From the NCBI GenBank assembly GCA_949292635.1, contig CASEZY010000004.1, positions 1 to 64,000 of the forward strand: DNA of 64,000 nucleotides, in the 5' to 3' direction. The position numbers were made by a program, and so were the translations under genes. Position 1 is the stretch's first letter. Every line of letters begins with the position of its first letter. The notes under the pieces were generated by a model. It saw only the letters and a program-made list of their open reading frames with translations, was not told where the DNA came from and did no database searches. Shown here piece after piece: positions 27,498 to 36,799 of the stretch. The DNA comes from an uncultured Methanomassiliicoccales archaeon. GTDB taxonomy: Archaea; Thermoplasmatota; Thermoplasmata; Methanomassiliicoccales; Methanomethylophilaceae.

Positions 27498-30400
27498 TCA
27501 CCTTCTCAGGTACACGACTATTCCGACCACCGCAACGATGCCGACCACCGCTATAGCGATGTACATCAGAATGTTGTTGTCGCTCGGAGATGCAGGCGGA
27601 TCGACATCGGCTCCGACGATGAAATCGGAGAAGTGGGTGGTGCAGAACCTGATGTTCCCGTCATCCACCACCTCGGACCTGAGGGTCTCCACCGAGCCGT
27701 CGTCGGCTAAGTACAGGACCTTGAGGTTCATTCCGTCAGGCACGGTGAAAGCCACGGTGACCCAGGTCTCGCCGAGGTCCGAGGTACTGCCGGCTCCGTC
27801 GAAGTCGATGCTGATCAGGGTCGCGTTCCGAGCGAACTCCCTGTACTCCAGCGGGACCACCTGCAACACCCTCTCATTGACGGGGTTGGAGGAGATGGTC
27901 ACGGTGACCTTGGTCGAGAGCGAGTTGGCTGTGCCGGCGATCTTGCCGATACCGGACTGGGTCAGCTCGATAGTACCTTCGCTGAGCGATATGGTGACCT
28001 TCTGGTCCTCACCGATGGCATTCAGATCGGTCTTGGGGACGGTGATCGAGTCCTCGCCCTTAATCACGGTGTTGGTGCTGTCGGTGGTATCGAAGTCCGA
28101 GGAGGTTATCTCCTTGGTCCAATGCGCCCTGACCGAGAGGTCGTTGGCGGGCATGGTGTCGACCAATCCGCTCCAGCGGACGAACTCATATCCGTCGCGG
28201 ACAGGGTTCGAGGGGAGGTTGGGCCTGACGCTGGCGCCGTATTCGACATCAAGCACAACATCATCCGTTCCGTTGTTGAGGACGATGGTGAGCTTGTAGG
28301 TGTTGACGCTCCACTGCGCCCTGACCGAGAGGTCGTTGGCGGGCATGGTCTCGGGGCCGTCCCAGCCATCGAACGTGTATCCCTCGCGGGTGGGTGCCTC
28401 TCCGATCGCGTCGGCCAATTTCGCGCCGTATGCGACATCGACCACCTTGTTCTCGGTTCCGTTGCCGTAGACGACGGTGAGCTTGTAGGTGTTGACGCTC
28501 CACACGGCGTAGAGCGTGGTGTCCGCGATGAAGTCTGCGTTGCTGCCGTCGGTGTAGGCGGTGCCTGAGCCGTCGGCTGCGGTGTTCCATCCGCTCAATG
28601 TGTAACCCTCGCGGGTGACGATGGGCGTACTCAGTATGGAACCCTGCGTGACGCTGGCGGTACTGCTGTAGTCGATGTCCGTGGCGGTGAATGTCACCGT
28701 GTAGACCGGAATCGAGACGGCGGTGATGGTCACATTCGGCTCGCTGAGAACGAAGGTCTCGCCGTTGGCATAGAACACTCCGTTCACATTCCATCCGGTC
28801 TGGCCTTCGACGGCCGGAACGGTCATCGAGGATCCGGTGACGTAGGTCCCATCGACGGTTGCTCCGGTGACGGTGGTCGCGGGGAGTTTGAAGCCGAACA
28901 TGGCACTCTCATCAATTGCGTCCTCAACCGTGACACCGTCATTAACGATGTTCAGATACTTGCCGGGGTTCATATCTGCCACGTTGACGGTCGTATCGCC
29001 AACGCGATAGTACCCGGTAAGCATCCCAACGGTGTATGTTCCCGAGGAGTCCCTCTTGACGTCGTAGATCTGCAGATCGACTTCCTCTCCAGAAGCATAA
29101 TCAAACTCACCGACGGATATGCTGAGGGCTAGGAGGAGACCTTTTCCGTTGATGATCCCACTGGCCATACCTTCATAGGAACCGGTGAAATCCGTCGCAC
29201 GGAACGTGCCTGAGTCACCACTCAAATCGATACAATCGGCCTCAAGCAGGATGTCAACGGAAGTGGCATCGAAGATCGATTCGAGCGGATCCGAACTCTG
29301 CATTGCCTCCCAAAGATCCAGATCATCAAATCCGGCGGTGATCTCTACTGACGGACTCTCGATCCAGAATGGGGAGTCTAAACCAGTTATGATCACCTTA
29401 GCACCGGGAGCGGACCTGATGGAAAGGCTGGCGTCCATGTCGGCGCGGAGGCTGTCCTCGTTGACGTTCACGTCAAGGGTCATTCCCAAGGTTTCGAATC
29501 CTGCCACGGCAGTATCACCTGCAGGCTTGACCTCAAAACCGTAGTTAGTTCTGCCGGCAAGGGACCCATCCTGGTTATAGACGTTCTCGTTATTCGCGAA
29601 GGATGCGGAAGCCAATTTACAATCGATGTGAACGTTGGAATCATTCACAAGGAAATCATAGATGTCCTTGGGTTCTACAGCACCATCACCATCGCTGGAA
29701 CCGAAGAGGTACATGGCTAGAATGACACCGATGTTCTCTGCATAATCCGTGGTGATGTCGAACTGCAGTCCAACGGCCGAAGCGTCCGATTTTTCGACAG
29801 ATATCTGCGAAGTGTTGCCGCTGGTATCGACGTATTTATAACCACTGTCCTTGCCGCCGAATTGGGCTTTATCGACAGTGATGCTCGCCTTCATCAGGGG
29901 CTTGTCGCTGATGGTGGCGGCAACATCCGACTCGATACTCAACGAGATCCCGCTGACATCAAACTTCATGCTGACGTATTTGTTGTCAGTACCTACCGCC
30001 ATATCTTTAAGAATCGAATCCCAGGTCGACTTGTCAAAATTACTGGGTTCAACTATCTCGGAAATATCGGTCGAACTGTACGAATCTAAATCGAGACTCA
30101 GATCGATCAGTGTACCGTAATCCACACTCTGCAGGACAGTTATGAGGTCATCCTTGGAGGGATCGAAAGCGGCAAGACTGCTGAGAAGTTTCTCGACGCC
30201 GGACGTCTGAGCTGTGACATATAACTTCAGTCCGGAATAGGCCTTCGAATAAGGTTCGCCATAAGCAGTACCCGGTTCGGTAACGACGGTACCGTTCTCC
30301 GTAAAACTGATTTCGTTCTTGAAGGAATAATCTCCAAGGTAGTAATACGCAGTGGTTATCGACGGGTTGTAGGTCAGCCTGCATTCATAATCGGAGTATG

Positions 30401-31493
30401 ATTCGGTATAATTGTAGGACTGGGTCATCTCCCCCACGGAAGCATTGAATTCCGCACTGCGAGAGTTGTCCTTTCCGGACACGAGGGACATGACGAAGTT
30501 GGAACATGAGAGTATCTGGCCTTCGGGCGTCAGATTACCATCGTTACTCTTCAGATTCACTTCTAAGCTTGAGATCCCGACCTCCAGATCCAGATACGGG
30601 AAGCCGTTCTCGGAAGAGAGGATGTAGTCCATCAAAATCTTGGAGATGATATCCTGGGTCTCCGGGAGGTTCAACAGATGTGCGTAGAGCGATGTGACGT
30701 TGAATTCAGCTTCGACATAGAGGTCGCGGGCGGTGTCAGAACCGTCGATGTCGATAGTCGTCACGGGAGTGGTGCCCTCTGAAATGGACGTTTGTATCAG
30801 GGAGAAGTTGCCCTTGGCATCGAGTGACAGTGATATCCGCCCGGTTGCGATCTTGTCAGCCTTATCGATATCGAATGTGGCCTCGAAGACGAACGCGACA
30901 TCTTTATCGGCGACCATTCTGCATCCGGTAAGCAGATCGTTCTGACCAAGGGCGACTGCGTCTGCAACGATATCGATGCTGCCGCCGTCGACGACTGTGA
31001 GCTTCGCATTGCCGTTGATGATCAGTGCGCCGGTGACGGTGAGCTTGTCGTCTTTACCGAAGACGAGGTCGGCACCGTTCTGGAGAACGAGATCGCCAGT
31101 TATGGTCTCGTTGCCGTTGATCTGACGCTCGGAGGTGACTTCGGTCTGACCGGAGCTTACCTGATCCAGAGGCTCAAGCATCAGCGCAATATAGGTCAGT
31201 TCATCCAACAGATAGGAGATCTGTTCGTTCGTAGTGGGATCGGTATCAGCGGAAGATGTTCCGTCTGAACCCTGGGTCCCGTAGCTCACATCCGCCGTAT
31301 CGACATACGAGACGGGTGCTGCCGGGGACAAAGCCGGTACGGCCAAAAATGCGGCCGCGACGGCTATCGCCAGAAGGCAGATGAATGCCTTCCTCTTGCT
31401 TCCCGTCGAAGCGTAGGCCCCCCCCCCCAAAGAGCGACTCTTCACGGGGCTCTTGGCGCCTTTGCCGCCGACGGTACCAGACAGTACAGTCAT
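27498..31493 (-). CDS. Large repeat-containing cell-surface protein, possibly phase-variable
   Basis: A 1331-residue adhesin-like protein. A basic N-terminus precedes a signal helix (AFICLLAIAVAAAFLAV) and a Thr/Ser/Asp-rich exported body. Around residues 934-1128 are three Listeria-Bacteroides (InlB B-type) repeats with the motifs REGYTLSGWNT, REGYTFDGWDG and RDGYEFVRWSG. A C-terminal membrane anchor (NNILMYIAIAVVGIVAVV) ends in YLRR. It probably sits on the cell surface and binds host or microbial ligands; this is inferred. The ATG at 31493 is preferred because a TATA box (ATTATATACG, about 31512-31521) lies 25 bp upstream; an ATG at 31532 is upstream of that promoter. An 11-G tract at codons 22-26 could switch the gene by slippage. 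Confidence 0.85.
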   Translation of the reverse strand: MTVLSGTVGGKGAKSPVKSRSLGGGAYASTGSKRKAFICLLAIAVAAAFLAVPALSPAAPVSYVDTADVSYGTQGSDGTSSADTDPTTNEQISYLLDELTYIALMLEPLDQVSSGQTEVTSERQINGNETITGDLVLQNGADLVFGKDDKLTVTGALIINGNAKLTVVDGGSIDIVADAVALGQNDLLTGCRMVADKDVAFVFEATFDIDKADKIATGRISLSLDAKGNFSLIQTSISEGTTPVTTIDIDGSDTARDLYVEAEFNVTSLYAHLLNLPETQDIISKILMDYILSSENGFPYLDLEVGISSLEVNLKSNDGNLTPEGQILSCSNFVMSLVSGKDNSRSAEFNASVGEMTQSYNYTESYSDYECRLTYNPSITTAYYYLGDYSFKNEISFTENGTVVTEPGTAYGEPYSKAYSGLKLYVTAQTSGVEKLLSSLAAFDPSKDDLITVLQSVDYGTLIDLSLDLDSYSSTDISEIVEPSNFDKSTWDSILKDMAVGTDNKYVSMKFDVSGISLSIESDVAATISDKPLMKASITVDKAQFGGKDSGYKYVDTSGNTSQISVEKSDASAVGLQFDITTDYAENIGVILAMYLFGSSDGDGAVEPKDIYDFLVNDSNVHIDCKLASASFANNENVYNQDGSLAGRTNYGFEVKPAGDTAVAGFETLGMTLDVNVNEDSLRADMDASLSIRSAPGAKVIITGLDSPFWIESPSVEITAGFDDLDLWEAMQSSDPLESIFDATSVDILLEADCIDLSGDSGTFRATDFTGSYEGMASGIINGKGLLLALSISVGEFDYASGEEVDLQIYDVKRDSSGTYTVGMLTGYYRVGDTTVNVADMNPGKYLNIVNDGVTVEDAIDESAMFGFKLPATTVTGATVDGTYVTGSSMTVPAVEGQTGWNVNGVFYANGETFVLSEPNVTITAVSIPVYTVTFTATDIDYSSTASVTQGSILSTPIVTREGYTLSGWNTAADGSGTAYTDGSNADFIADTTLYAVWSVNTYKLTVVYGNGTENKVVDVAYGAKLADAIGEAPTREGYTFDGWDGPETMPANDLSVRAQWSVNTYKLTIVLNNGTDDVVLDVEYGASVRPNLPSNPVRDGYEFVRWSGLVDTMPANDLSVRAHWTKEITSSDFDTTDSTNTVIKGEDSITVPKTDLNAIGEDQKVTISLSEGTIELTQSGIGKIAGTANSLSTKVTVTISSNPVNERVLQVVPLEYREFARNATLISIDFDGAGSTSDLGETWVTVAFTVPDGMNLKVLYLADDGSVETLRSEVVDDGNIRFCTTHFSDFIVGADVDPPASPSDNNILMYIAIAVVGIVAVVGIVVYLRR
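31418..31428 (-). repeat. 11-bp poly-G tract inside the surface-protein gene
   Basis: The coding strand reads TTG followed by ten G and then CC, giving eleven consecutive G that encode part of Leu-Gly-Gly-Gly-Ala. No other homopolymer this long was noticed in the window. With eleven G the gene is in frame; loss or gain of one G would shift the frame before the signal peptide. This is the layout of a contingency (phase-variation) locus. Confidence 0.8.
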
Positions 31494-31681
31494 AATTTCG
31501 GAGCAGAATGAACGTATATAATTGTTCACCAAAGAACATGATCGTTTGATAAACAGTTTTTAAACATTCATTCCGTTCATTTTGAATGCTTGCAGAATGC
31601 TGGCACATAGAACTTTTGACGTTGGACCCACCCTGCATAACGATACAAAGACAATTATCCCCGATCGCGTTCAGCCAAGTC

Positions 31682-32239
31682 ATGGAGCTCACCGATGTCT
31701 ACGATTCCGAGAGACATCTCACCGGCAAACGCGTTCCCAGAGGGGCCTGGGGTCCCGGGGAATACAGGCTGATCGCGCACGTCTGCGTCTTCGACGGAGA
31801 CCGTATGCTGGTGCAGAGGCGCTCCATGAGCAAATCTTCGCTTCCGGGATACTGGGACATGTCCGCCGGAGGTCAGGTGGACGCCGGCGAATCGTCGGCG
31901 GAAGGGGCATCCAGGGAGATGTTGGAGGAGATAGGTCTCCACCACATCTTCGACGATGACGACAGACGCATCACCATCCGCTTCGACTTCGGCTTCGACG
32001 ATTATTACACAGCGGAATACGACGGCTCGCCGATCGTCATGCAGGAGTCGGAGGTATCGGAGACCAGGTGGTGCACCTGCGAAGAGATCTGCGGCATGAT
32101 ATCGGACCGTACATTCATCCAATACCGCGAATCCTTCATCCGCAGACTGTTCGAACTCCGTCACGGAGGCCGCGACCCGGATCTGCAGAACGACGATGCG
32201 TTCTACTCCTTCGACAGGTACACCGAACCCAGGGCTTAA
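31682..32239 (+). CDS. Nudix hydrolase
   Basis: A 185-residue Nudix enzyme. The Nudix box lies at about residues 63-86 (GGQVDAGESSAEGASREMLE, then EIGL) with all the key Glu residues. Upstream, HVCVFDGDRMLVQRRS and GYWDMSAGG resemble the YfcD/isopentenyl-isomerase-like branch, which acts on small diphosphate compounds. The substrate is unknown. The ATG at 31682 is chosen; a TATA-like AATTAT lies about 27 bp upstream. It is transcribed divergently from the surface-protein gene and converges on purA (4-bp overlap, both ending in TAA). Confidence 0.85.
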   Translation: MELTDVYDSERHLTGKRVPRGAWGPGEYRLIAHVCVFDGDRMLVQRRSMSKSSLPGYWDMSAGGQVDAGESSAEGASREMLEEIGLHHIFDDDDRRITIRFDFGFDDYYTAEYDGSPIVMQESEVSETRWCTCEEICGMISDRTFIQYRESFIRRLFELRHGGRDPDLQNDDAFYSFDRYTEPRA

Positions 32240-33543
32240 TTCCACCAGGCGCCGCCGGTGCGGTCGATGGTCTCGTGCCTGTCAGGACCCACACTGATGA
32301 TGTCCGCAGGGATGTGGGTGTAGTCCTCGATGAATTTGATGTAAGATTTCATGTTCTCCGGCAGGGAGTCGAAGCCCTGCTGCAGGACCTCCTCGGACTC
32401 CTGCCAGCCCTTCCATCCCGGAAGCTCCACGTACACCGGCTTGGCCCTCTCCAGCTTGGCCACGGATGCAGGGAAGTGTTTCACCTGCTCCCCATCGATC
32501 TCGTAGGCCACACAGACCTTGATGTAATCGTAATCGTTGAGCACGTCCAATTTGGTGACGGCCCAGGAGGTGATGCCGCACAGCCTTGCCGCGTGCTCCG
32601 CCACCACCAGGTCCAGCCAGCCGCACCTGCGGCCCCTGCCGGTGGTGACGCCGAACTCCCCGCCCTTCTTCTGGAGCTCCAGCTCCTCCTCGCCGGTGAG
32701 CTCGGTGACGAATGGTCCCTCGCCGACGCGGGTGGTGTACGCCTTCAGGCAGCCCACCACCTTCTGGATCTTGTTAGGAGCAACGCCGGACCCGGAGCAG
32801 ATGCCTCCGCCGACGGTGGATGAGGATGTGACATACGGGTATGTTCCGTGGTCGATGTCGAGCATGACTCCCTGGGCGCCCTCGAAGAGCACGCAGCCGT
32901 CCCTGTCGATGATCTCGTTCACCAGGACGGAGGTGTCGCAGACATACTTCCCGTACTTCTCGCCCCAGCCGATGAGCCTGTCGGAGAACGACTCGTTGGT
33001 GCACTGGCACTCCTCGGCGCCCATGAGCTTCATGATGTCCTTCTTCATCGGAACCACATAGGAGGCCTTCTCTCTGATCAGTTCGGGCTCCAGGAGGTCG
33101 CCCACACGGAAACCGATCCTGGCGATCTTGTCCTGGTAGCAGGGACCGATGCCCTTCTTGGTGGTGCCCACGGCCCTCTTGCCGCGGTAGACCTCCTCGG
33201 CACCGTCCAGCTTCTTGTGGTAGTTCATGATGAGATGGGCGCGGTCGGATATCCTCAGACCGTCGATGGAGAGTCCGGCGTCCTCGATTTGACGGATCTC
33301 CTCCTCCATGTCCTGTACGTTCACCACGACGCCGTTCCCGATGACGGCCAGCTTCCCGGGGCGCAGAACGCCCGAGGGCAGAAGATGCAATTTGAAGACA
33401 TTTTCGCCCACCACGATGGTGTGGCCGGCGTTGTTGCCCCCTTGGAACCGCACGACGGCTTCGGCGCCCTCGGCCAGGTAGTCGGTGATCTTGCCCTTAC
33501 CCTCATCGCCCCACTGGGCGCCAATGATCGCAACGGTCGGCAT
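32236..33543 (-). CDS. purA: Adenylosuccinate synthetase
   Basis: The enzyme makes adenylosuccinate from IMP, aspartate and GTP, the first committed step to AMP. The protein has 435 residues. It opens with VAIIGAQWGDEGKGKITDYLA, the IMP/GTP site; FQGGNNAGHTIV and TTKKGIGPCYQDK follow. EGAQGVMLDIDHGTYP and GRGRRCGWLDLV are also intact. The family normally starts MPxVxIxGxQWGDEGKGK, so the ATG at 33543 is used; an ATG four codons upstream (33555) is possible. A TATA-like element at about 33570-33577 supports a promoter between trm1 and purA. Confidence 0.95.
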   Translation of the reverse strand: MPTVAIIGAQWGDEGKGKITDYLAEGAEAVVRFQGGNNAGHTIVVGENVFKLHLLPSGVLRPGKLAVIGNGVVVNVQDMEEEIRQIEDAGLSIDGLRISDRAHLIMNYHKKLDGAEEVYRGKRAVGTTKKGIGPCYQDKIARIGFRVGDLLEPELIREKASYVVPMKKDIMKLMGAEECQCTNESFSDRLIGWGEKYGKYVCDTSVLVNEIIDRDGCVLFEGAQGVMLDIDHGTYPYVTSSSTVGGGICSGSGVAPNKIQKVVGCLKAYTTRVGEGPFVTELTGEEELELQKKGGEFGVTTGRGRRCGWLDLVVAEHAARLCGITSWAVTKLDVLNDYDYIKVCVAYEIDGEQVKHFPASVAKLERAKPVYVELPGWKGWQESEEVLQQGFDSLPENMKSYIKFIEDYTHIPADIISVGPDRHETIDRTGGAWWN

Positions 33544-33584
33544 TGTAACCGACATCTGCCATGACCCGAACCTATATCAAACCT

Positions 33585-34679
33585 TCAATCACCCACCGCT
33601 TCCAGGAAGGCGTCCTTCACCTCCTTGGGCGAGAGGACGGTCTTGAATGCGGTGGGGGAAAGATGGGTCCTGGAGGTGCGACCGTAGGAGTTCAGCACCT
33701 CCATAAGATGATCGTATCTTGGTGTCTGGGTCTTCAGCGCCGAGGACAGCTCGGACACCTCGTACAGGAATGGATGGGTATCCAACTCGTCCTTCCAGAG
33801 TCCCAGCATGCGGGAGCACCTGCGGGGGTCCGCCATACCCTCGGGGGACATGGCCTCCAGCGTGGGCAGGTCGAAGAGAGGACCCGTCCATACCGGACCG
33901 TAGACATGCTGTGCGTCCTTCTCATGTGACACTGACCTGTCCAACGTGACAGGATCGTAGGACAGATATGCCAAGCTGTCCAAACATGCGTCAGCGGCGG
34001 TGGTGCCTTCCACCACCTGCACGTACACCCTGAAGTAGTGGTCGGCGAAGAACGAGATCAGGGGCTTGAATCCCCTGTCGAACTTGGCCAGCTCCCTGGC
34101 CATGGTGGCCAACACTATGCGTAACCCCACTTCATGGCACATGGGCCCGCGAATGGGACGCGATTGATATCTGCGCTCGCACTTGGCCCTATGTGCGCCG
34201 GCGAGAGGGGCGGTATCCGTGGCTGTGATGGCAAGGATGCCTTTCCGCTTGCAGCCCTGTATGGCGGAATGCAGGAAGGGTACCGGAGAACCGAAGGGGT
34301 CCAGGTCCACATAGCCGAACACCTCGTCCGCCAACAGGGAATGCAGGCTGCTGCGGACCGCACGGCAGTTGGTGAGATCATTGAGCCTTATGTTCCCCTC
34401 GATCCAAGGGATCGCACCGGCGTTGATGTCGTTGGCGGTGACGATGGTCTTCGGCGCCTCGTTGGCGATACGTACGGCTCTGGAACCGGTGGCGGTCATG
34501 CAGTCCGCCACGGTGACCTCCTTATCGAGAGAACGGAGGAACATCACGCTGACATCGCGATTGAAGGCCATCTGCTCGTTGAAGAACACGGTGCCCAGTA
34601 TCTTGCCGGGCCCTCCGGCGGAGTGTGATGCGGGCACCTCCAGGAGTGTGGAGCCTTCGGTGATCCTGACTGCGTCCAT
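33585..34679 (-). CDS. trm1: tRNA (guanine(26)-N2)-dimethyltransferase
   Basis: Trm1 adds two methyl groups to N2 of G26 in tRNA. The protein has 364 residues. An N-terminal ITEGSTLLEVP and the NRDVSVMFL block precede the SAM-binding fold (VADCMTATGSRAVRIA). The catalytic DPFGSPVPF motif follows, then TATDTAPLAGAHRAKCERRY, and a C-terminal domain specific to archaeal and eukaryotic Trm1. Its start overlaps the THEP1-like gene stop (TGATG), so the two form an operon. Confidence 0.95.
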   Translation of the reverse strand: MDAVRITEGSTLLEVPASHSAGGPGKILGTVFFNEQMAFNRDVSVMFLRSLDKEVTVADCMTATGSRAVRIANEAPKTIVTANDINAGAIPWIEGNIRLNDLTNCRAVRSSLHSLLADEVFGYVDLDPFGSPVPFLHSAIQGCKRKGILAITATDTAPLAGAHRAKCERRYQSRPIRGPMCHEVGLRIVLATMARELAKFDRGFKPLISFFADHYFRVYVQVVEGTTAADACLDSLAYLSYDPVTLDRSVSHEKDAQHVYGPVWTGPLFDLPTLEAMSPEGMADPRRCSRMLGLWKDELDTHPFLYEVSELSSALKTQTPRYDHLMEVLNSYGRTSRTHLSPTAFKTVLSPKEVKDAFLEAVGD

Positions 34680-35227
34680 CAGCTGTTCTCACCGGTCATC
34701 AGCCTGTAGATCTTGTGTGGCAGGAGGTTGCGGTTGGTAGGCGTGACCTCCAGTATCCTCACGTCGTCCCTTCTGCGGATGTCCTGGAGCAGAGGGTTGC
34801 GGGACTTCTTGTGCAGGGTGAGGATCATGGGCTTGTCGAAGTCCAATGCGTCGCGTACCGCCTGCACGAACTTCTCGCTCTCGACCTCCATCTTGCCCAC
34901 CTCGTCGATGACGATGATGTCACACTCTTCGCAGGCGTTCATGATGGCGTCAACGGCCACGGACTCCAGTTTGGAGACGTCCACGCCGATCCTCCCCACC
35001 ATGATGCGGCTCTCGTAATCCACGTGGGCGAAGACCTCCGTCTTGCCGGTCATCAGGTCGCGGCAGGTGAAGCCGACCCTGTGGTGGCCTTCCATGAGAG
35101 GCTCGTCGATCATGCCGCCGATCTTGACGTCACCTGGAGCCTCAAGCATCTCGATGACCTTCATCAGGGCGTAGGTCTTGCCGGCACCCGGCAGACCTGT
35201 GATGCCAATCTTAATGTCGGAGATCAT
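34679..35227 (-). CDS. THEP1-family nucleoside-triphosphatase
   Basis: A 182-residue P-loop NTPase. Walker A is GLPGAGKT (residues 11-18) close to the N-terminus, and Walker B is IIVIDEVGKME. Further motifs are LTLHKKSRNPLL and a basic C-terminal end. This is the THEP1 (archaeal and eukaryotic NTPase) family, which hydrolyses several NTPs in vitro and whose cellular role is unclear. The ATG at 35227 is preferred to a TTG two codons upstream. A TATA-like element (about 35268-35276) precedes it. Co-transcription with trm1 is clear from the overlap. Confidence 0.9.
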   Translation of the reverse strand: MISDIKIGITGLPGAGKTYALMKVIEMLEAPGDVKIGGMIDEPLMEGHHRVGFTCRDLMTGKTEVFAHVDYESRIMVGRIGVDVSKLESVAVDAIMNACEECDIIVIDEVGKMEVESEKFVQAVRDALDFDKPMILTLHKKSRNPLLQDIRRRDDVRILEVTPTNRNLLPHKIYRLMTGENS

Positions 35228-35346
35228 GTGCAACCCACATCTAGTAAAGGTGCATGGCGCTTCCCATATTTATAAAATCGACTTATAAACAGGGTTTAGA
35301 CTGCACATGCTGGCATTATTCATCCCCATATGATGGGGAAATATGC

Positions 35347-35727
35347 TCAGCAGCGCTTCTTGGATATGTACATCAGGGGGTAGCCGAGGTCGTTGTCGTA
35401 CCTCATCTCCCCCCTCATGGTCACGCCGCGGTAGGAGACGGTGACCTTGGCATCGATCATGTCGCCGGTGAGGGAGACGTAGCTGTAGACGTCCTCGTCC
35501 TCGGGGATGCGGGAACGGTCTATCGTCACCTCCGCGTCGGTAACGTAGGGCTGTACGCGGATGCTGCGGGCGATGGCCTCCTCTAGAGCGGATATGCTCC
35601 CGGAATCGAAGGGGGTGCCCACGAACTGATGATATATCGTGGCGAGCTTGATGCCCAGCTCGAACGCGCATCTCTCGGCGTCGGTGCATGCGAACCTGGC
35701 GGAGGCCGTGTCCTCTCTGCCGTCCAT
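35347..35727 (-). CDS. mptD: Archaeal dihydroneopterin aldolase (MptD type)
   Basis: MptD converts 7,8-dihydroneopterin to 6-hydroxymethyl-dihydropterin on the route to methanopterin-type cofactors. The 126-residue length and conserved features match the archaeal family (DUF372). These include the start ERCAFELGIKLATIYHQFVG, the central IRVQPYVTDAEVTIDRS, and YVSLTGDMIDAKVTV; the end is MRYDNDLGYPLMYISKK. This is a marker for methanogen or methanogen-related metabolism. The gene is monocistronic, with AT-rich DNA on both sides. Confidence 0.88.
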   Translation of the reverse strand: MDGREDTASARFACTDAERCAFELGIKLATIYHQFVGTPFDSGSISALEEAIARSIRVQPYVTDAEVTIDRSRIPEDEDVYSYVSLTGDMIDAKVTVSYRGVTMRGEMRYDNDLGYPLMYISKKRC

Positions 35728-35809
35728 GGACCGCCATCCTGGCTTGGGTATTAACCGATTGCGCAGGTTGTGGTGCGGAAGTTAAATATGGTCCTTCGTA
35801 TGGATGCCC

Positions 35810-36712
35810 ATGGCCGGCGTAGCCGAGAGGATCGCTGAACTGAAGGAATCACGCAATGCCGTGATCCTTGCACACAACTACACATCCGCCGATGTTCAGG
35901 ACATCGCCGATATCGTAGGAGACTCCCTCGGCCTTTCTATCGCTGCTTCCGAGACCGACGCCGACGTGATCGTCTTCTGCGGCGTATCCTTCATGGGAGA
36001 GACCGCCAAGATACTCTCTCCGAAGAAGAAGGTGTTGCTGCCGGTTCCCGACGCACTATGCGACATGGCCGCCATGTGCCCCGCCGAGGATCTGAGGAGA
36101 AAGAAGCAGGAGCATCCGAATGCGGTGGTCGTCGGATACGTGAACACCACCGCAGCTGCCAAGTGCCAGATGGACATATGCTGCACCTCCGGGAACGCCC
36201 TGAAGGTGGTCTCATCGATCGATGATGACGAGATACTCTTCGTGCCGGACAGGAACCTGGGGAGCTACGTGTCCGAGAAGGTGTCAGGGAAGAGATTGAT
36301 ACTCTGGGATGGATGCTGTCCCATCCACGACAGGATCACCAAGGAGGAGGTGCTGGCTCTTAAGCAGCCATACCCGAATGCGCCGTCCATGGCTCACCCC
36401 GAGTGCAGGTCGGAGATCCTGGAGATGGTGGACCATGTGGGCTCCACCGAGGACATGATCCGCTTCTGCCGCTCCTCCGATGCGAAGGAGTTCATCGTGA
36501 TCACCGAGACCGGCATGAGGCACCGCCTGGAGCGGGAGTTCCCCGGAAGGGCGTTCCGCTTCCCCGAATCGGCTGTGTGCGAACCCATGAAGAGGATCAC
36601 ACCGGAGAACGTCCTCGCATGTCTTGAGAACCTCAGCGGCGAGGTACTGCTTCCGGAAGAAGTGATCGCAGGCGCCAGAGAACCCGTCCGTCGTATGACA
36701 GGGATGAAATAG
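35810..36712 (+). CDS. nadA: Quinolinate synthase
   Basis: NadA condenses iminoaspartate with dihydroxyacetone phosphate to give quinolinate for NAD synthesis, using a [4Fe-4S] cluster. The protein has 300 residues. Visible features are LAHNYTSADVQDIADIVGDS and the cluster cysteines in MCPAED, CCTSGN and HPECR. VPDRNLG and ITETGMRHRLEREFPG also match. The ATG at 35810 has a TATA-like TTAAATAT about 25 bp upstream; an ATG at 35804 is also possible. It is one of only three genes here that stop with TAG. Read-through would add 17 residues before TGA, but the protein already ends normally. Confidence 0.94.
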   Translation: MAGVAERIAELKESRNAVILAHNYTSADVQDIADIVGDSLGLSIAASETDADVIVFCGVSFMGETAKILSPKKKVLLPVPDALCDMAAMCPAEDLRRKKQEHPNAVVVGYVNTTAAAKCQMDICCTSGNALKVVSSIDDDEILFVPDRNLGSYVSEKVSGKRLILWDGCCPIHDRITKEEVLALKQPYPNAPSMAHPECRSEILEMVDHVGSTEDMIRFCRSSDAKEFIVITETGMRHRLEREFPGRAFRFPESAVCEPMKRITPENVLACLENLSGEVLLPEEVIAGAREPVRRMTGMK

Positions 36713-36799
36713 ACGATTCGGAATCCAACGGCGAGGATGTGCCGGATGACGATAATCCGAGGCTGATCCGTGATGAGCCCTATGAGTACCGACGGCCCC

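Noticed and set aside
36713-36799. Acidic open stretch after nadA (DDSESNGEDVPDDD)
   Set aside because: It has no start codon or ribosome site and is too short; treated as non-coding.
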